From the NCBI GenBank assembly GCA_002900995.3, contig CM035305.1, positions 2,774,467 to 2,838,466 of the forward strand: a stretch of 64,000 nt of DNA, written 5' to 3'. Below are positions 47,935 to 57,976 of this stretch, in pieces (position 1 is the first letter of the stretch; the number at the start of each line of letters is the position of its first letter). Under the pieces are notes generated by a model, which saw nothing but the letters and a program-made list of their open reading frames with translations, was not told the DNA's origin and searched no databases. The position numbers were made by a program, and so were the translations under genes. The stretch comes from Ganoderma boninense (lineage: Eukaryota > Basidiomycota > Agaricomycetes > Polyporales > Polyporaceae).

Positions 47935-49610
47935 GAAACCCTCACTTCGACCTGGTCAGGGTGATTCAGGATGATGTTCACTCTCCCATAAGCGACCCCA
48001 CCGTCAATAGGATCGAGCCTGAAGGCACCCCTGTAGCGGCGACTTCGGACATCCTCGCGAGTATCTTGTCCATGATCAGCGGAACAACGCTCACATGCCC
48101 CCCTCTCCGCGAAGGCGGTTTCGCGGAGCATCAGGAATCCGTCCGATCCACTTAACGGCCCTGAAACCACTTAATCGGCCTTATTCAGTGATTCCCAGTG
48201 AATTCCAGTTGATCTGGAAAGCACTTGATAATTAGGTCCACTTTCTGGCCCAGTGATCGCTCAAGTGGATTCCAGTGGGGACAAGTGGTATCTATTCGCT
48301 AATGCTACACATACGCTTACGCTACCAGGAGACATCTAACGCCGACGGGCTCCAGTGCACACTTACCCAGCACCCTCCTCCGTCCCGCCAATCCTCGCAC
48401 CCCCCGAAACACTCCGTCTGCCCCACTTGGTGTCGCCCGCAGCCATCGAGGTCCCGAGCGCCCGCAGTCCGAACTTTTGAGGTACACCGCGGAGTCGTAA
48501 TTCCTGCTATGCTGTTAGACCAACCCTTGCAACGAGGTGAGGACATAGTATACCTTCGTCTCGAGAGGATTGTGCCCTGTGCAGTCCGTTACTATCAACC
48601 TCAACTCGTCAGTTTGCGCCAGTGTCTACATAACGAAGATGTACTCACGGTATGTCTATTCCCGACCACAGCATGGTGCCCTCAAGCATATCAACGAGCT
48701 CGACAGATGGTCAGTGAGTAGTAACTTACTGATGGCCCTTGCAGCTGATAAGGTTGGACAACGCAGGCACCATGTTTTCAGCGAGCAAGCCACGCACCTG
48801 GACCCTCGAGGAAGTACTCACCTTATCATGAAAGCCATTGCCGTAAGCCCACGACCCTTGGTCTCAGGTGGGGGCGCGAGCGAGGAAAATTAACAGGGAA
48901 AGCAAAACAAGCGCAGCTATACGAGAGCTAGGGCGAGGAAGGAGGTGCCTGTGCGGTGGGGAGTGCGAGGAGGGCCGAGGTAGAGGGGAATGATGGGGGA
49001 TGTCAAAGGAGGGACCGGGTGCGACGCCAGCGACCTCGTCGAACGGGGAGTGGGAACTGCCGAGAATCTTTAGGGCAGGGTGTGCTGGCCTTGGGGAGCA
49101 AATCGGAGGTCAGCCGTCACCTGTTGTCATGTACCTGGCATCGCGTGATGCATTTTTGATGCCAATTCAAGATGACAGCTGAATGACGGGTCAGTGGATT
49201 TCAGGTGATTCCAGGGATCAAGCTGATTCCAGTGGATTCCAGTGCCATCAAGGCGTTCAGTAGATTTAAGTCCAGATAAGTACCGGACGGATTCCTGATG
49301 GAACGCCTACTGCAAGCCGCGGACAAGTTCGAGATGTTCAGATGCCGATCGCCAGCGTCCGTCCCCTCCTGTTCCCCTCGCTCGACGCTTCCCCAATCCG
49401 CCTCCACGGCGTCGCCTACCACATGAACTGGAAGGCGGAAGATGAGGGGGCCGCGCACCCTGGGACTCGATCTCAATAGCACCGGAGAATCTCGCAGCGC
49501 TTGGCGGCCTGGACTCCCCCATCTGCTGAAGCTTCTCTTCCTGCGCGACTACAGGCGGAAGACGGTTGCAGAGGCGTTGAATGACAAGAGCGTCTTCAGT
49601 GCTACTGAGC
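47935..49610 (+). pseudogene. BTB/POZ-domain gene remnant, split by an inserted segment
   Basis: The left part, about 47935-48128, reads FDLVRVIQDDVHSPIS then DPTVNRIEPEGTPVAATSD and ILASILSMISGTTLT, the N-terminal half of a BTB protein (compare VLSQLLSMISGISLS in copy B); the block between PIS and DPTV that copy B has is missing. The right part starts about 49302 with MERLLQAADKFEM, the very next block in copy B (LEPLLYAAEKYEM), then IRLHGVAYHMNWKAEDEG, and in a shifted frame LAALGGLDSPHLLKLLFLRD and YRRKTVAEALNDKSVF. Between them lie 1.17 kb bounded by an inverted repeat. The right part also contains frameshifts. Confidence 0.55.
48129..49301. mobile_element. Putative non-autonomous inserted element with 17-base inverted repeats
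   Basis: CATCAGGAATCCGTCCG at 48129-48145 has its exact reverse complement at 49285-49301. Inside each end are copies of AGTGGATTCCAGTG (48264-48277 and 49231-49244, same orientation) and looser variants (48186-48212, 49192-49225). The segment sits exactly between two consecutive blocks of a BTB coding sequence. No transposase is recognised inside; frames such as 48275-48721 have no known domain. No clear target-site duplication is visible, so the exact boundaries and class are unknown. Confidence 0.5.
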
Positions 49611-50231
49611 GTTAGAATCGCTGCACCCGCGACGTCGGTCAGGGGCGCGACGTGGCTGTCGACCACCGGAAGTTTCTAGCCTTTAATCTTGCCTGGAGTA
49701 GGGAGCCATGGAAGCTCATATCTCTGGGCGAAGGTCGAGGCAGGCCAGGAAGAATTGGCTGGTCAGAACATCCCAGAACTCGAAGCCTTACTCGATGACC
49801 GGTGCAGGCGATGCAATAGGAATCTGCACTCCATTGGATAACTTCATGCAAATAGCCCAAGACTATAGAGCTGACGTGCTCTGCAAGTTACATGTCTAAC
49901 ACGTCGTGACGAGCCTCTCATAGTCTCTCAGGTGACGTGGACAGTTCGACAGATTTGCTGAAGCAGAGGAGGCTACAAATACGTGGAATGCTGTGGCCAC
50001 CGCAAATTCTTACCATGTGCTGTGTGCCATATATATCCCACGCGCTTGTACCGTACCGTTCTCTGATCGTTACCGAACGTCGAGGCTCAAGGCACCCTAT
50101 GCTCCCATTCTTCCTTCTTTTAGCTGCGAAATCTAGGCTCTGACGAACACCAGCGCACTATAAGTGAGTCTCGACAATGATATATAAGCTCTTCATAACA
50201 TCCTCATTGACATTAATGTCAAGCACCCAGG

Positions 50232-51301
50232 ATGCAAACAAGCGATAAGCAACCCGAGTCAAACACCACGATCGAAACAGCCGGAAGTGCATCGCGCGAG
50301 ACTCATCCGGTTTTCGCTGCCGCCTTTCCGGCGGCGGATGTGATCCTCGTCTCAAATGACGACGTCCTGTTCCCAATCTCATCTACTACTTTAAGCCACG
50401 TCCTCGTGGTTTCGGGCCATGTTCACCCTCCCGCAAGATACACAACAAATTACCAGAGCTGAACCCATCGCAGTGAGCGAAAGCTCCCAAGTTCTCAGCC
50501 AGCTACTGTCTATGATCAGCGGCATATCCCTTTCCCCCCTCGACAACGTCGACACTCTTGAGCCGCTGCTGTATGCTGCGGAGAAGTACGAGATGGTGAT
50601 GGTCATTGCCATCCTTCGCTTTGCCTTGAGCCCTCTTATTCCATCTTCTCCAGTCAAAGTATACGGCATCGCTTGTCGGATGTCTTGGGCAGACGAGGCG
50701 AAGGCAGCGGCATCCCGCACGCTCGAGATGGACATCATGGCACAAGAGAACGCGGCAGCACTCGGTCACCTCGAGGCCACGCACCTTGTCAAGCTGCTGC
50801 TGTTGCATGAGCGTAGGCGGAAGATGGTGATAGCGGCCTTGCCCGACGCGAAAAACTTCAACGTCGGTAACGTGAATGGGAGAAGATGTAGGGGGAACGA
50901 GGAATCGTGCAATGAGCTGGAGGATCACAGTACCTGGTGGGCTTCAAGGTTGCATGGATCGCGGAGCCATGGAGGTTCCTTTGTCTCGCAGAAGACAATA
51001 TCAGCGCGGTATCTCTGCCACCAGAATTGGAAGCATGCCTACATGACAAGTGCAAGATGTGCGGGAAAAGTCTATACAACGAAAAACCGACATTGAGGAA
51101 CCTACAGAAGATTGCTCAAAGCCTTCCTCAAACGATCGAGGTGAGCAAACTGAACCATATACCTTGTAAAATAAAGCGTGAAAAAACCAGCACCGTACTG
51201 ACCATGGTGCACACCGTGAGCGGTTCGGATACCGCAATGATTTGTTCGAGCCTGGGAGACCGTGGAAGCGCTCGGGCCCAGATGGGTCGACAGTTGACCT
51301 G
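50232..51301 (+). pseudogene. BTB/POZ-domain gene, copy B, one frameshift
   Basis: The best preserved BTB copy. The first block (MQTSDKQPESNTTIETAG to ADVILVSNDDVLFPISSTTL) is the start of the BTB fold. At about 50400 the frame must change to read SSWFRAMFTLPQDTQQ, then SSQVLSQLLSMISGISLSPL, LEPLLYAAEKYEMVMVIAIL, VKVYGIACRMSWADEAKAA and HLEATHLVKLLLLHERRRK. An intron (donor GTGAAT, acceptor CACAG) joins to YLVGFKVAWIAEPWRFLCLA and a Cys pair CKMCGK, then TLRNLQKIAQSLPQTIE. The end is not resolved. No intron fits the N-terminal frame change, so this allele is probably broken or the sequence has a one-base error. If intact it would be a BTB protein of unknown role. Confidence 0.6.
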
Positions 51302-51849
51302 ATGTCCTGAGCAAGAGCATACCGTTGTATATCAGTAGTGCCCTCCGCGAGATCGGCGGCCAATTACTGTGAATCGTTGCGGGTGGAATGGGAGCATGCA
51401 AGTTACTGAGGATGGCGGGCGTGCCTCTCGTGACCTACTTCAATAAGCCTTTTCAAATAAAACACGCCCACGTGACTGAGGCGGATTGTGCAGTGTCCTG
51501 CTTTGCAATCGCGTGAACCCGGGATTACTCAGGTTTTCTGAGGCCATGTAGCAAGGGAGCACGGAGGACTGAGCCTGTGAATGGAGCCGTGAGCCATTCT
51601 GCCGGGGTCCACCCTGGACCACCCTGGCCAGTCCTAGTTCAAATTCACAACGGGTCTGATTATTCAAGGTCATCGGTCTTGACGTGGACACTAATAACGC
51701 ACCGGTTACTTATCTTCGACCTGTACGGTCGATCGTTGCTGGCTATTCCCGGCGCCCTTCTTCTTCCGCCGCCGGGGGTGCTATATAAACCAAATTCGTA
51801 GGGCCGGTATCTCAGGTACCTGCAGCCATCCCCATCCCCTCCCAATCTC
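51302..51849. other. Intergenic, 548 bases, GST promoter
   Basis: Between the BTB copy and the GST gene. No gene seen; contains the TATA box listed next. Confidence 0.45.
51783..51789 (+). promoter_or_regulatory. TATA box of the GST gene
   Basis: TATATAA lies 67 bases before the ATG at 51850, so transcription should start between them and both candidate start codons would be in the mRNA. Confidence 0.55.
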
Positions 51850-53068
51850 ATGGGTAACTCAAAGTCCAAGTCGCGTTCTAAGGCCCTACCAACCATGTCC
51901 AAGGTGAGATCCTTACAACCTCTTGCGAATCATGCACCCACCGACTGACATTCGATTGGTTCGCAGCCCGTGTTCTACACCTTCGGCCTGTCTGTCTGGG
52001 CAGCTGCCCCCGAGCTCGCAATGTACGCACATTTCCGTCCAGTCTCGATAACAGTGTTGAGACTCGTTCTTCCCATCAACAGCGCAGAGCTCGGCTACCC
52101 CGAGGATGCCATCGAGACCAAGGTCATCAACCTCGTCGAGGGTGCCAACTTCTCCCCTGAGTTCCTCAAGATCGTGCGTTCTGATCCATTCCCATCTGTC
52201 ATCGCCCTCCCTAAGCAACCCGGGCTGACCATCCTTATTCTGGTTTGGCCTCTAGAATCCCCACGCAACCCTTCCGACACTAGCCGCGGGCGACAAGACC
52301 TACGTTTCCACTAAGGAGGTCGTATCGTACTTGGTGGACAACGCGCCCAAAACAGTCGCCAAGGGTACGGCTTTCATCGATACCATCCATGAGGACAAAT
52401 ATGACCCGAACGCTCCTCTCCTCCTCTCGGTAAGTGTTTTACTGTATAGCCCTCATCAACCTTCTTTGTAATCCACATAACTCATCAATGGCGTTCGGCA
52501 TTGTAGCGCAACGATGAAGAGCTGAAGGCCGCCGCCGGAGGCTTCCCGTTCGAATTCGTCCAGAACCGTAAGCTGCGCCATCTCCCGGCGTACTCACACC
52601 ATTGACTGATCCTGTGCCCCACGACTGACAGGTCAGAACTCCCTCGATAAGCACGCTGATCTCCCCGAGGCGGCGGAGTTCAGGGCGTTCTACGAGTCCA
52701 AGAAGGCCGCGAATGGCGGGATTCTCGCCATTTACAAAGGCGAGGTGCCCGAAGAGGCTAAGCAGGGCTTCTTCGAACAATCGATCGCCCACTGGCAAAC
52801 GATCTCGAACTTCATCCTCGTCGACCTCCCTCCCAAGCTTCCCGAGTCCGGTTTCCTCGGCGGAGAGACACCGGGCGAGGACGACTTCCACTTGGCTGCG
52901 TGGTTGGTGCGTGTCGCATTCCTCACCGGAGCAACGAACGACAAGGATGGGTACAAGGCGCTTGAGAAGGAAACCAAGGAGCCTGTCCCTGCTAAGGTCG
53001 CCGCGTACTGGCAGGCGTGGGCCGAGCGTCCTAGCTTCAAGAAGGTGTACAAGGAGGGGCTTCACTGA
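51850..53068 (+). CDS. Glutathione S-transferase-like protein with Src-like N-terminus
   Basis: About six exons. Exon 1 (51850-51903) encodes MGNSKSKSRSKALPTMSK. The thioredoxin-like GST N-domain follows: PVFYTFGLSVWAAAPELA, AELGYPEDAIETKVINL, NPHATLPTLAAGDKTYVST and KEVVSYLVDNAP. The helical C-domain includes NDEELKAAAGGFPFEFVQN, RQNSLDKHADLPEAAEF, FLGGETPGEDDFHLAAWL and VAAYWQAWAERPSFKKVYKE, ending GLH. This variant is known from agaricomycete genomes as GST-domain protein; substrate unknown, presumably glutathione conjugation or peroxide reduction. The first Met gives MGxxxSK plus basic residues, a myristoylation-type signal. A second in-frame ATG at 51895 gives MSKPVFYTFG, the usual GST start. 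See findings. Confidence 0.9.
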
Positions 53069-53354
53069 GGTGTTGGCACGGGACTCTGATCATCTGTACG
53101 AATAGCCCTACAAAGTTTGTTTTCTCTTCATGGATAGAGCACGGACAGTGCGGATAGCAATAAGTATATATACCGGACACCGTCGAGAATGAGCACGCGC
53201 TAGACCATCCCTACGTACTGTCCTTATCTGCGTCTGAACATCGCATACCTTTGAACACCGCATGCTGACACAGACACCGCACGGAATACTCACATATGTT
53301 TAAGTCCACCGATGATCCCTCACGCATCTCTGCCAGACATTCATTCAAGCTACG

Positions 53355-54284
53355 TCATTGCATCAATGAATAAGCGAAACAGCGGATCGAAGACTCCACG
53401 TACATGTCCTGGATCTCCTTCGCAGCCCTCATGCCGACCATGTACTCCTGCTCAGTGGGTTCCCTCGAAGCATGTCGTACCAACTGAATTGCCGAGTCGT
53501 AGTAGTGCAACGGCGTCAAGCCATCTTCGTCCTTTCCCAGCAGAGGGAGTATGAACCGAAAATGGTGCGTCATGCGCGCATGCGGACGAAGGGGAGGGTG
53601 TCGCGGTATGACGGCGTGTGCGAGCTTGTCTACGACAGACATAGGCATGATGCCCTTCCTGCGCACATGAAGGAGATATTGGACGCACCGATCACGCGAA
53701 CCGTGTCAAGGAGAGAGGCCCTGAACGGAATGGCCTGGAGCGACGTCCCTGGCTTGCCCCAGCCCTCCTGAAAGCCGTCCTTCGGGCGCGACTCGTACGC
53801 GATGAGGCACGCGCGGGTGTACTCCTGTTGGATGTACTGGTACACGCTCTACTCCCCCACGCATTCGGAACGCCAAAACGTGAGAGCCTGCTATAAACAG
53901 GAGACTCGAGCACAACTCACGTTCGGAACGTCATGTTTCCCGAGCGTGTGGAAGGTCTTCGAGATCCGTGTCAACCTCCTGTGCACCGCGATCCTCCGTT
54001 TCAGGCAGAACGCCAGCGACACTACGAGCTGTAGCATATGATAACATAGCTCGAGCTTAGTGGTCCGATCACGGCGAGCGAGGGGAGTGACCGACTAGGA
54101 TGACATAGGCCGCACCGATTACGACGGCGTTGAAGTTCTGGATGAATGACCTGTTCGGCGCGGTGCGCGCAGCTTGCGAGAGGAGAAGTGCACAGGAGAT
54201 TGCAACGAAGAAGGTGGTGAGGAGGACGATGAGGAGATAAACGACCTGAGAGACAGTCGACCGCCGGGAGAACTGAGGAAACAT
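53355..54284 (-). CDS. DLT1: Dlt1 family membrane protein
   Basis: Four exons (54284-54096, 54028-53921, 53848-53689, 53629-53355), together 243 codons. Two N-terminal membrane helices: VSQVVYLLIVLLTTFFVAIS and NAVVIGAAYVILLVVSLAFC, the latter split by an intron with a GTCGGT donor. Then KRRIAVHRRLTRISKTFHTL, DVPNSVYQYIQQEYTRACLI, YESRPKDGFQEGWGKPGTSL, VIDKLAHAVIPRHPPLRPHA and DEDGLTPLHYYDSAIQLVRH. These blocks and their order match fungal Dlt1 (defect at low temperature protein 1), a poorly understood protein needed for growth in cold in yeast. Phases agree at every junction. The start is the first ATG before the first helix. Function beyond the yeast phenotype is unknown. Confidence 0.85.
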
Positions 54285-55014
54285 GCAGGTCGAGAGCCAG
54301 CCCAGAGAAGCTCCCACAAGCAGCGTCGGTGCTCTGCGGGCCGCTTCGGCAACTTCCGCAGCATGCCACGTGATCTGTGGTTATCAGACCAATACACACA
54401 TCGCACGCAGGGTTCAACGAAAACCATTATAATGTCTACCCAAGATAATGGGCACGAACGGGAAATGGGACGAGTTAAGAAAATAATGGAACTGGAGCAT
54501 GCCATCCATTGAGGAGTTATCAGTGGCGTCAAGGACATTACCTCGCCTTTCATAGTGCAATCGTCGAAAGAGAGGCAGAGCGAGCGTAAGAGGTCGAGTT
54601 TTGCTGAGTGGTGGTGTAAAAGTGACGTAAAGTGGAAGCTTACCTCACAACCTGGTGGCAGTACAAGAAAATGCGACGCCTGCGAAATAAACCCCATGTC
54701 TCACCTGACGTTCGAAAAAAGATCGTACACCTGAAGAGTTCTCTTTATGCACAGCCCCGGTAGTTTCGATGTGTAAACAGATGGTAATACATTGATTGAC
54801 TTCGACGAATGTAGGGACAGGCAAGGCAACCGACAAGCATGATACAGTGGAAGCGAGAACGCAGTAGAACGTGGGCGGTAGTAGGTAAGACACGCCGGAC
54901 ATTCCTGATGCACCGGCGACACAAAACAAAAGAAAGAAAATGGAATGCTGTTCTTGGCTTTTGCAATTGGGTGCTCGTGCCGGCCTAGGTCTCTCTCGAC
55001 AAAGGGTGTGGCGC
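54285..55014. other. Intergenic, 730 bases
   Basis: Between DLT1 and the CAP gene. A minus-strand frame at 54697 opens MGFISQASHFLVLPPGCE with a GTAAGC donor right after it, which looks like a small first exon, but no following exon could be fitted. Nothing else recognised. Confidence 0.4.
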
Positions 55015-56476
55015 TCAGGCTTGGACGTTCTGCCTGTATGATAAAAATAAATCGTCAGGAAAATCACATGAGAAAGGGCATGACAAAACGTACGCGAATT
55101 CGCCGATGACATTGCCAGCGGGCGAGTACTCGCACACGTAGAACTTCGCGAGCTGTGTGATGCGCTGGTAAGTCAATGTGCTTTGAGATAAATCCGAGGC
55201 GACTTACACCAAACTTGGGGTCGAAGATGCCCGAGCACTCCGTAACAGCACAACCAACCTGCTTGCTGCCCTTCCAGACGACCTGGGTAAAGTGGGAGGG
55301 CTGAGGGTTGCCGGAGTCGTATTCCGCTGAAGCCAGTGGTCAGCGCCGTTGTAAACCGGAATAACGTGAGAGAGGGTCGGATACTCACAAACTTCGTCAG
55401 TCCAGGACTTGACAGCCGAGGCAATACCGTAGGAGCTTCCTGTGCCCGCAGCAAGGTTCTCTGTGATTCCAGAGTTAGCAACAGATCAGATTTATTGGTG
55501 TGATGAAAGGTGACATACCGCCGAAGGGACCGAGGGATCCGCCAGAATGCTTGAAAACGCACTTGTCAGCCCAGCTCTGAGCAGCAGATGCGAGCTCATC
55601 GCTCCAGGTTAAGTCGGCAGCGCCGTGCTGAGCGCGAATTGTGTTGTGCGCAGTCAGGTATGCGTTAATGTCGCTCTGGGACGTCTGGTCGGAGCTGGAC
55701 GTGGGGGAGGACTGTGCGGCACTGGAGGTCGTCTTCGCAATGGTAGTTTGGGGAGTAGTGGTGTGCGGGGTGCTAGTCGTGTGCGGGGTGCTAGTCGTGT
55801 GAGGAGTGCTGGTGGTGTGGGGAGTGCTGGTGGTGTGAGGGGTGGTGGTCGTGCGCACGGTCGTCGGAGTGCTAGTACTGTGGACGGTGGTAGAGGTGCT
55901 GGCGGTGGCCGGCTTCGTGGAGGCGAACTGCACGGGGGAGGATGTTGGGCGGCGCCTATGAGAGCGAGAGCAGCGAGAAGAACGGGTGGACATTCGAGAG
56001 AGGGTGAACCCAACAGGCCTCGAGAAGGAGAATTGTTCGGCGACGGCGGAGCTAGCAGGGGTGGAAACCGAGATAGCAGAAGTAGAAACTGAAATAGCAG
56101 AGGACACTGAAGCAGAGCCCTGAGCGTTTACAGGAGCGGTAGCAGCGGACCCGGCGGTGCTCGAACTGAAGTAAAAGTGACACACAAGGTTACCAAAGCA
56201 TGGAATACGAGAAGATTGAGAAAGCACATACGATCTAACGCGGCAAGCCTTGGTGGCGGCAGCAGCGAGGACGTCAGAACCAGTGGCTTTGCTCACGACG
56301 GGACCCCAGCGGTCGGTGCCGACGAGGTGACCGGGCCAACCCCACTTGTCGCCGCAAGCCTCAATGCAGTCATTGGTGCCCTGGCTGCGTCGAGCACAGG
56401 CGGGACCGGCTTGAACGCCGCCGAGGAGGGTGAGGAGAAAGGGAAGAGAGACCAAGAAGTATTGGAAGTGATTCAT
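55015..56476 (-). CDS. Secreted CAP/PR-1 (Pry-like) protein with Thr-rich linker
   Basis: Signal peptide MNHFQYFLVSLPFLLTLLGG, cleaved near VQAGP. The first region has four cysteines (CARRSQGTNDCIEACGDKWG ... KAC). A Ser/Thr-rich, probably O-glycosylated linker of about 150 residues includes four copies of an STPHTT hexapeptide (18-base DNA repeat). The C-terminal CAP domain contains YLTAHNTIRAQHGAADLTWS, LASAAQSWADKCVFKHSGG, GSSYGIASAVKSWTDEV, SHFTQVVWKGSKQVGCAVTE and FYVCEYSPAGNVIGEF, with the conserved His and Glu residues. The last exon gives QNVQA. About six introns. Yeast relatives (Pry1-3) bind and export sterols and fatty acids; by analogy this may act in lipid binding outside the cell. 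A stretch with SRMSTRSSRCSRSHRRRP may be an unspliced intron. Confidence 0.9.
55770..55841 (-). repeat. Four 18-base tandem units inside the CAP gene
   Basis: On the + strand four successive units begin GTGCTAGTCGTGTG or GTGCTGGTGGTGTG (55770, 55788, 55806, 55824). They encode the STPHTT-type linker repeats in frame. The third and fourth share substitutions that separate them from the first two, suggesting pairwise duplication. Confidence 0.85.
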
Positions 56477-57196
56477 GGTCGGAAGCCCAGGAAGCCGAGA
56501 TAGTCTATACAAATGAATGGAAGGGTGCCGAAGGAAGGGAAATGAAAAGAAGGGACTCGGCGCAGACGTCGCAGGAAGGGGCGAGCGGCGAGCTGCGATA
56601 GAGAAGGTGCGTAGAGAAAGGACATACCGGGAGAGGGTGGTTGCTTATGTAGGCGCGAGCTACACGCTGCGACGGGGGTACATACGCGTGGATACGAAGG
56701 ATCACGCAGAACCTGGGTCCCCGAAGCGTCGGTCACCAGGGGGACGCATGGTCGGATACCTAGAGATCAGGTCTGTGGAGCGACGCGGTATGTAAATCGG
56801 GCAATCGGCGCATCAAAAACTCACGAAGTCCGTATTCTGGCGACATTGAGCAAAGCGGTAGGGCCGATTTGGAGGCCAGAGGGCACAAGACTACTTTGGG
56901 GGGATTGGAGACGATTGTAAACGGAGAACAAGAGGGGCGCTTGGCGTCGAGTACAACAGGCCAATGGAGAGGCCCTGAACATAGCGCCCGGGGTGCATGC
57001 GGTTGTCCCACGGCGAGGTTGGGGTGGCATGCGGTGTCAGAGTGTGCCTGGCGGTCGCCTCGGCGCTGCATCCGACCAAGTGGACATCATCCTCGTCGTT
57101 GGACGTCCTCCGAGCCACCGTCTTCATCTTTTGGGTCTCCACCATCGCCTTCGCTCTTGCTCGGGCCTGGGCTAAGAAGTTCAACATCGTGTCTCC
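56477..57196. other. Divergent intergenic region, 720 bases
   Basis: Between the CAP gene and the small + strand gene. The frames on both strands (for example 56891-57223 minus and 56997-57269 plus) overlap each other and have no recognisable content. Nothing callable. Confidence 0.4.
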
Positions 57197-57595
57197 ATGG
57201 CTTCGCCTACAGCCGCCGCACACACTGGTCCTCCGTACTATGTTCTCATATCACACAGCCAGTGTCTGAACAGTGCCAGCGTCCCAACATCCACATCCCT
57301 CAGCCACCCTGTCATAGAGTACCACTACGCTGATGACGCCCCGGCCTCGCTCCTTCCTCAGCATGCCGGCGAGCATGTCCTCGTCCTCGACTACGACCCT
57401 GGCCAGTCTGGTGCCCCGATCGTCAAGAGCCTTTCTCCCCACCTCCTTGTCTCTGCTTTGAAGGTCGCCGATGCCCCTGGTGCCGCTGTCGTCGGCGAGC
57501 CAGCCATGGCTAACAGTAGTATGTATGTCATCGAGACAACGCCCAAACCAGCGGATAAGTCCGTCGTCTTCCCAATCCTTCGGCCCCTTCTCTGA
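57197..57595 (+). CDS. Small conserved-looking protein, 132 aa
   Basis: A single-exon frame starting MASPTAAAHTGPPYYVLISH. The central part has a well-ordered composition (HPVIEYHYADDAPASLLPQH, GEHVLVLDYDPGQSG, VSALKVADAPGAAV, NSSMYVIETTPKP) unlike the chance frames around it: low Arg and Ser, Asp/Glu balanced, and alternating hydrophobics. I have an impression of similar agaricomycete proteins of unknown function with the same HPVIEYHYADD and EHVLVLDYDP blocks, but cannot confirm it. No signal peptide or membrane helix. A further 3' exon is possible. Confidence 0.6.
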   Translation: MASPTAAAHTGPPYYVLISHSQCLNSASVPTSTSLSHPVIEYHYADDAPASLLPQHAGEHVLVLDYDPGQSGAPIVKSLSPHLLVSALKVADAPGAAVVGEPAMANSSMYVIETTPKPADKSVVFPILRPLL

Positions 57596-57976
57596 CCCGT
57601 TCATGCAGTCCCGTTTGCGAAGGTGATCAACAAAACGTCCATACCGTCTTGATGCAATTTAAGCAAAGGTGAAATTTCTTGCTGCTGTCCTCCTCGTGTC
57701 CTTGCCGACTCCAACGTTCACCCAGAAATGCAATCTTGCGACGGATCCTTGACTATCCAAACACGAGACCGAGCATGCCCGGTGTAAACGGTGTACCGCA
57801 TGGCATGGATGAAGGACCTCCGGCAGTCCCACCGCCCTCAGTGACGCCACAAGCTTGAAGTCTCAATCGCAGCCTTTTCTCCCTGGCTAGTCGTATTTCG
57901 TTGTCGAGTATAATGGTTCTCTGGAATTTATGTAACCGCAATATGTATCTATATCCTCGCATACGCACAGACTATA
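57596..57976. other. Convergent intergenic region, 381 bases
   Basis: Between the small protein gene and EMC7. Nothing seen. Confidence 0.45.

Noticed and set aside
48275..48721. 148-codon frame inside the putative inserted element, considered as a transposase
   Set aside because: No DDE, helicase or zinc-finger motif could be recognised; composition is not distinctive.
54640..54697. Possible first exon MGFISQASHFLVLPPGCE with GTAAGC donor
   Set aside because: No downstream exon continues it, and the DLT1 gene begins independently at 54284.
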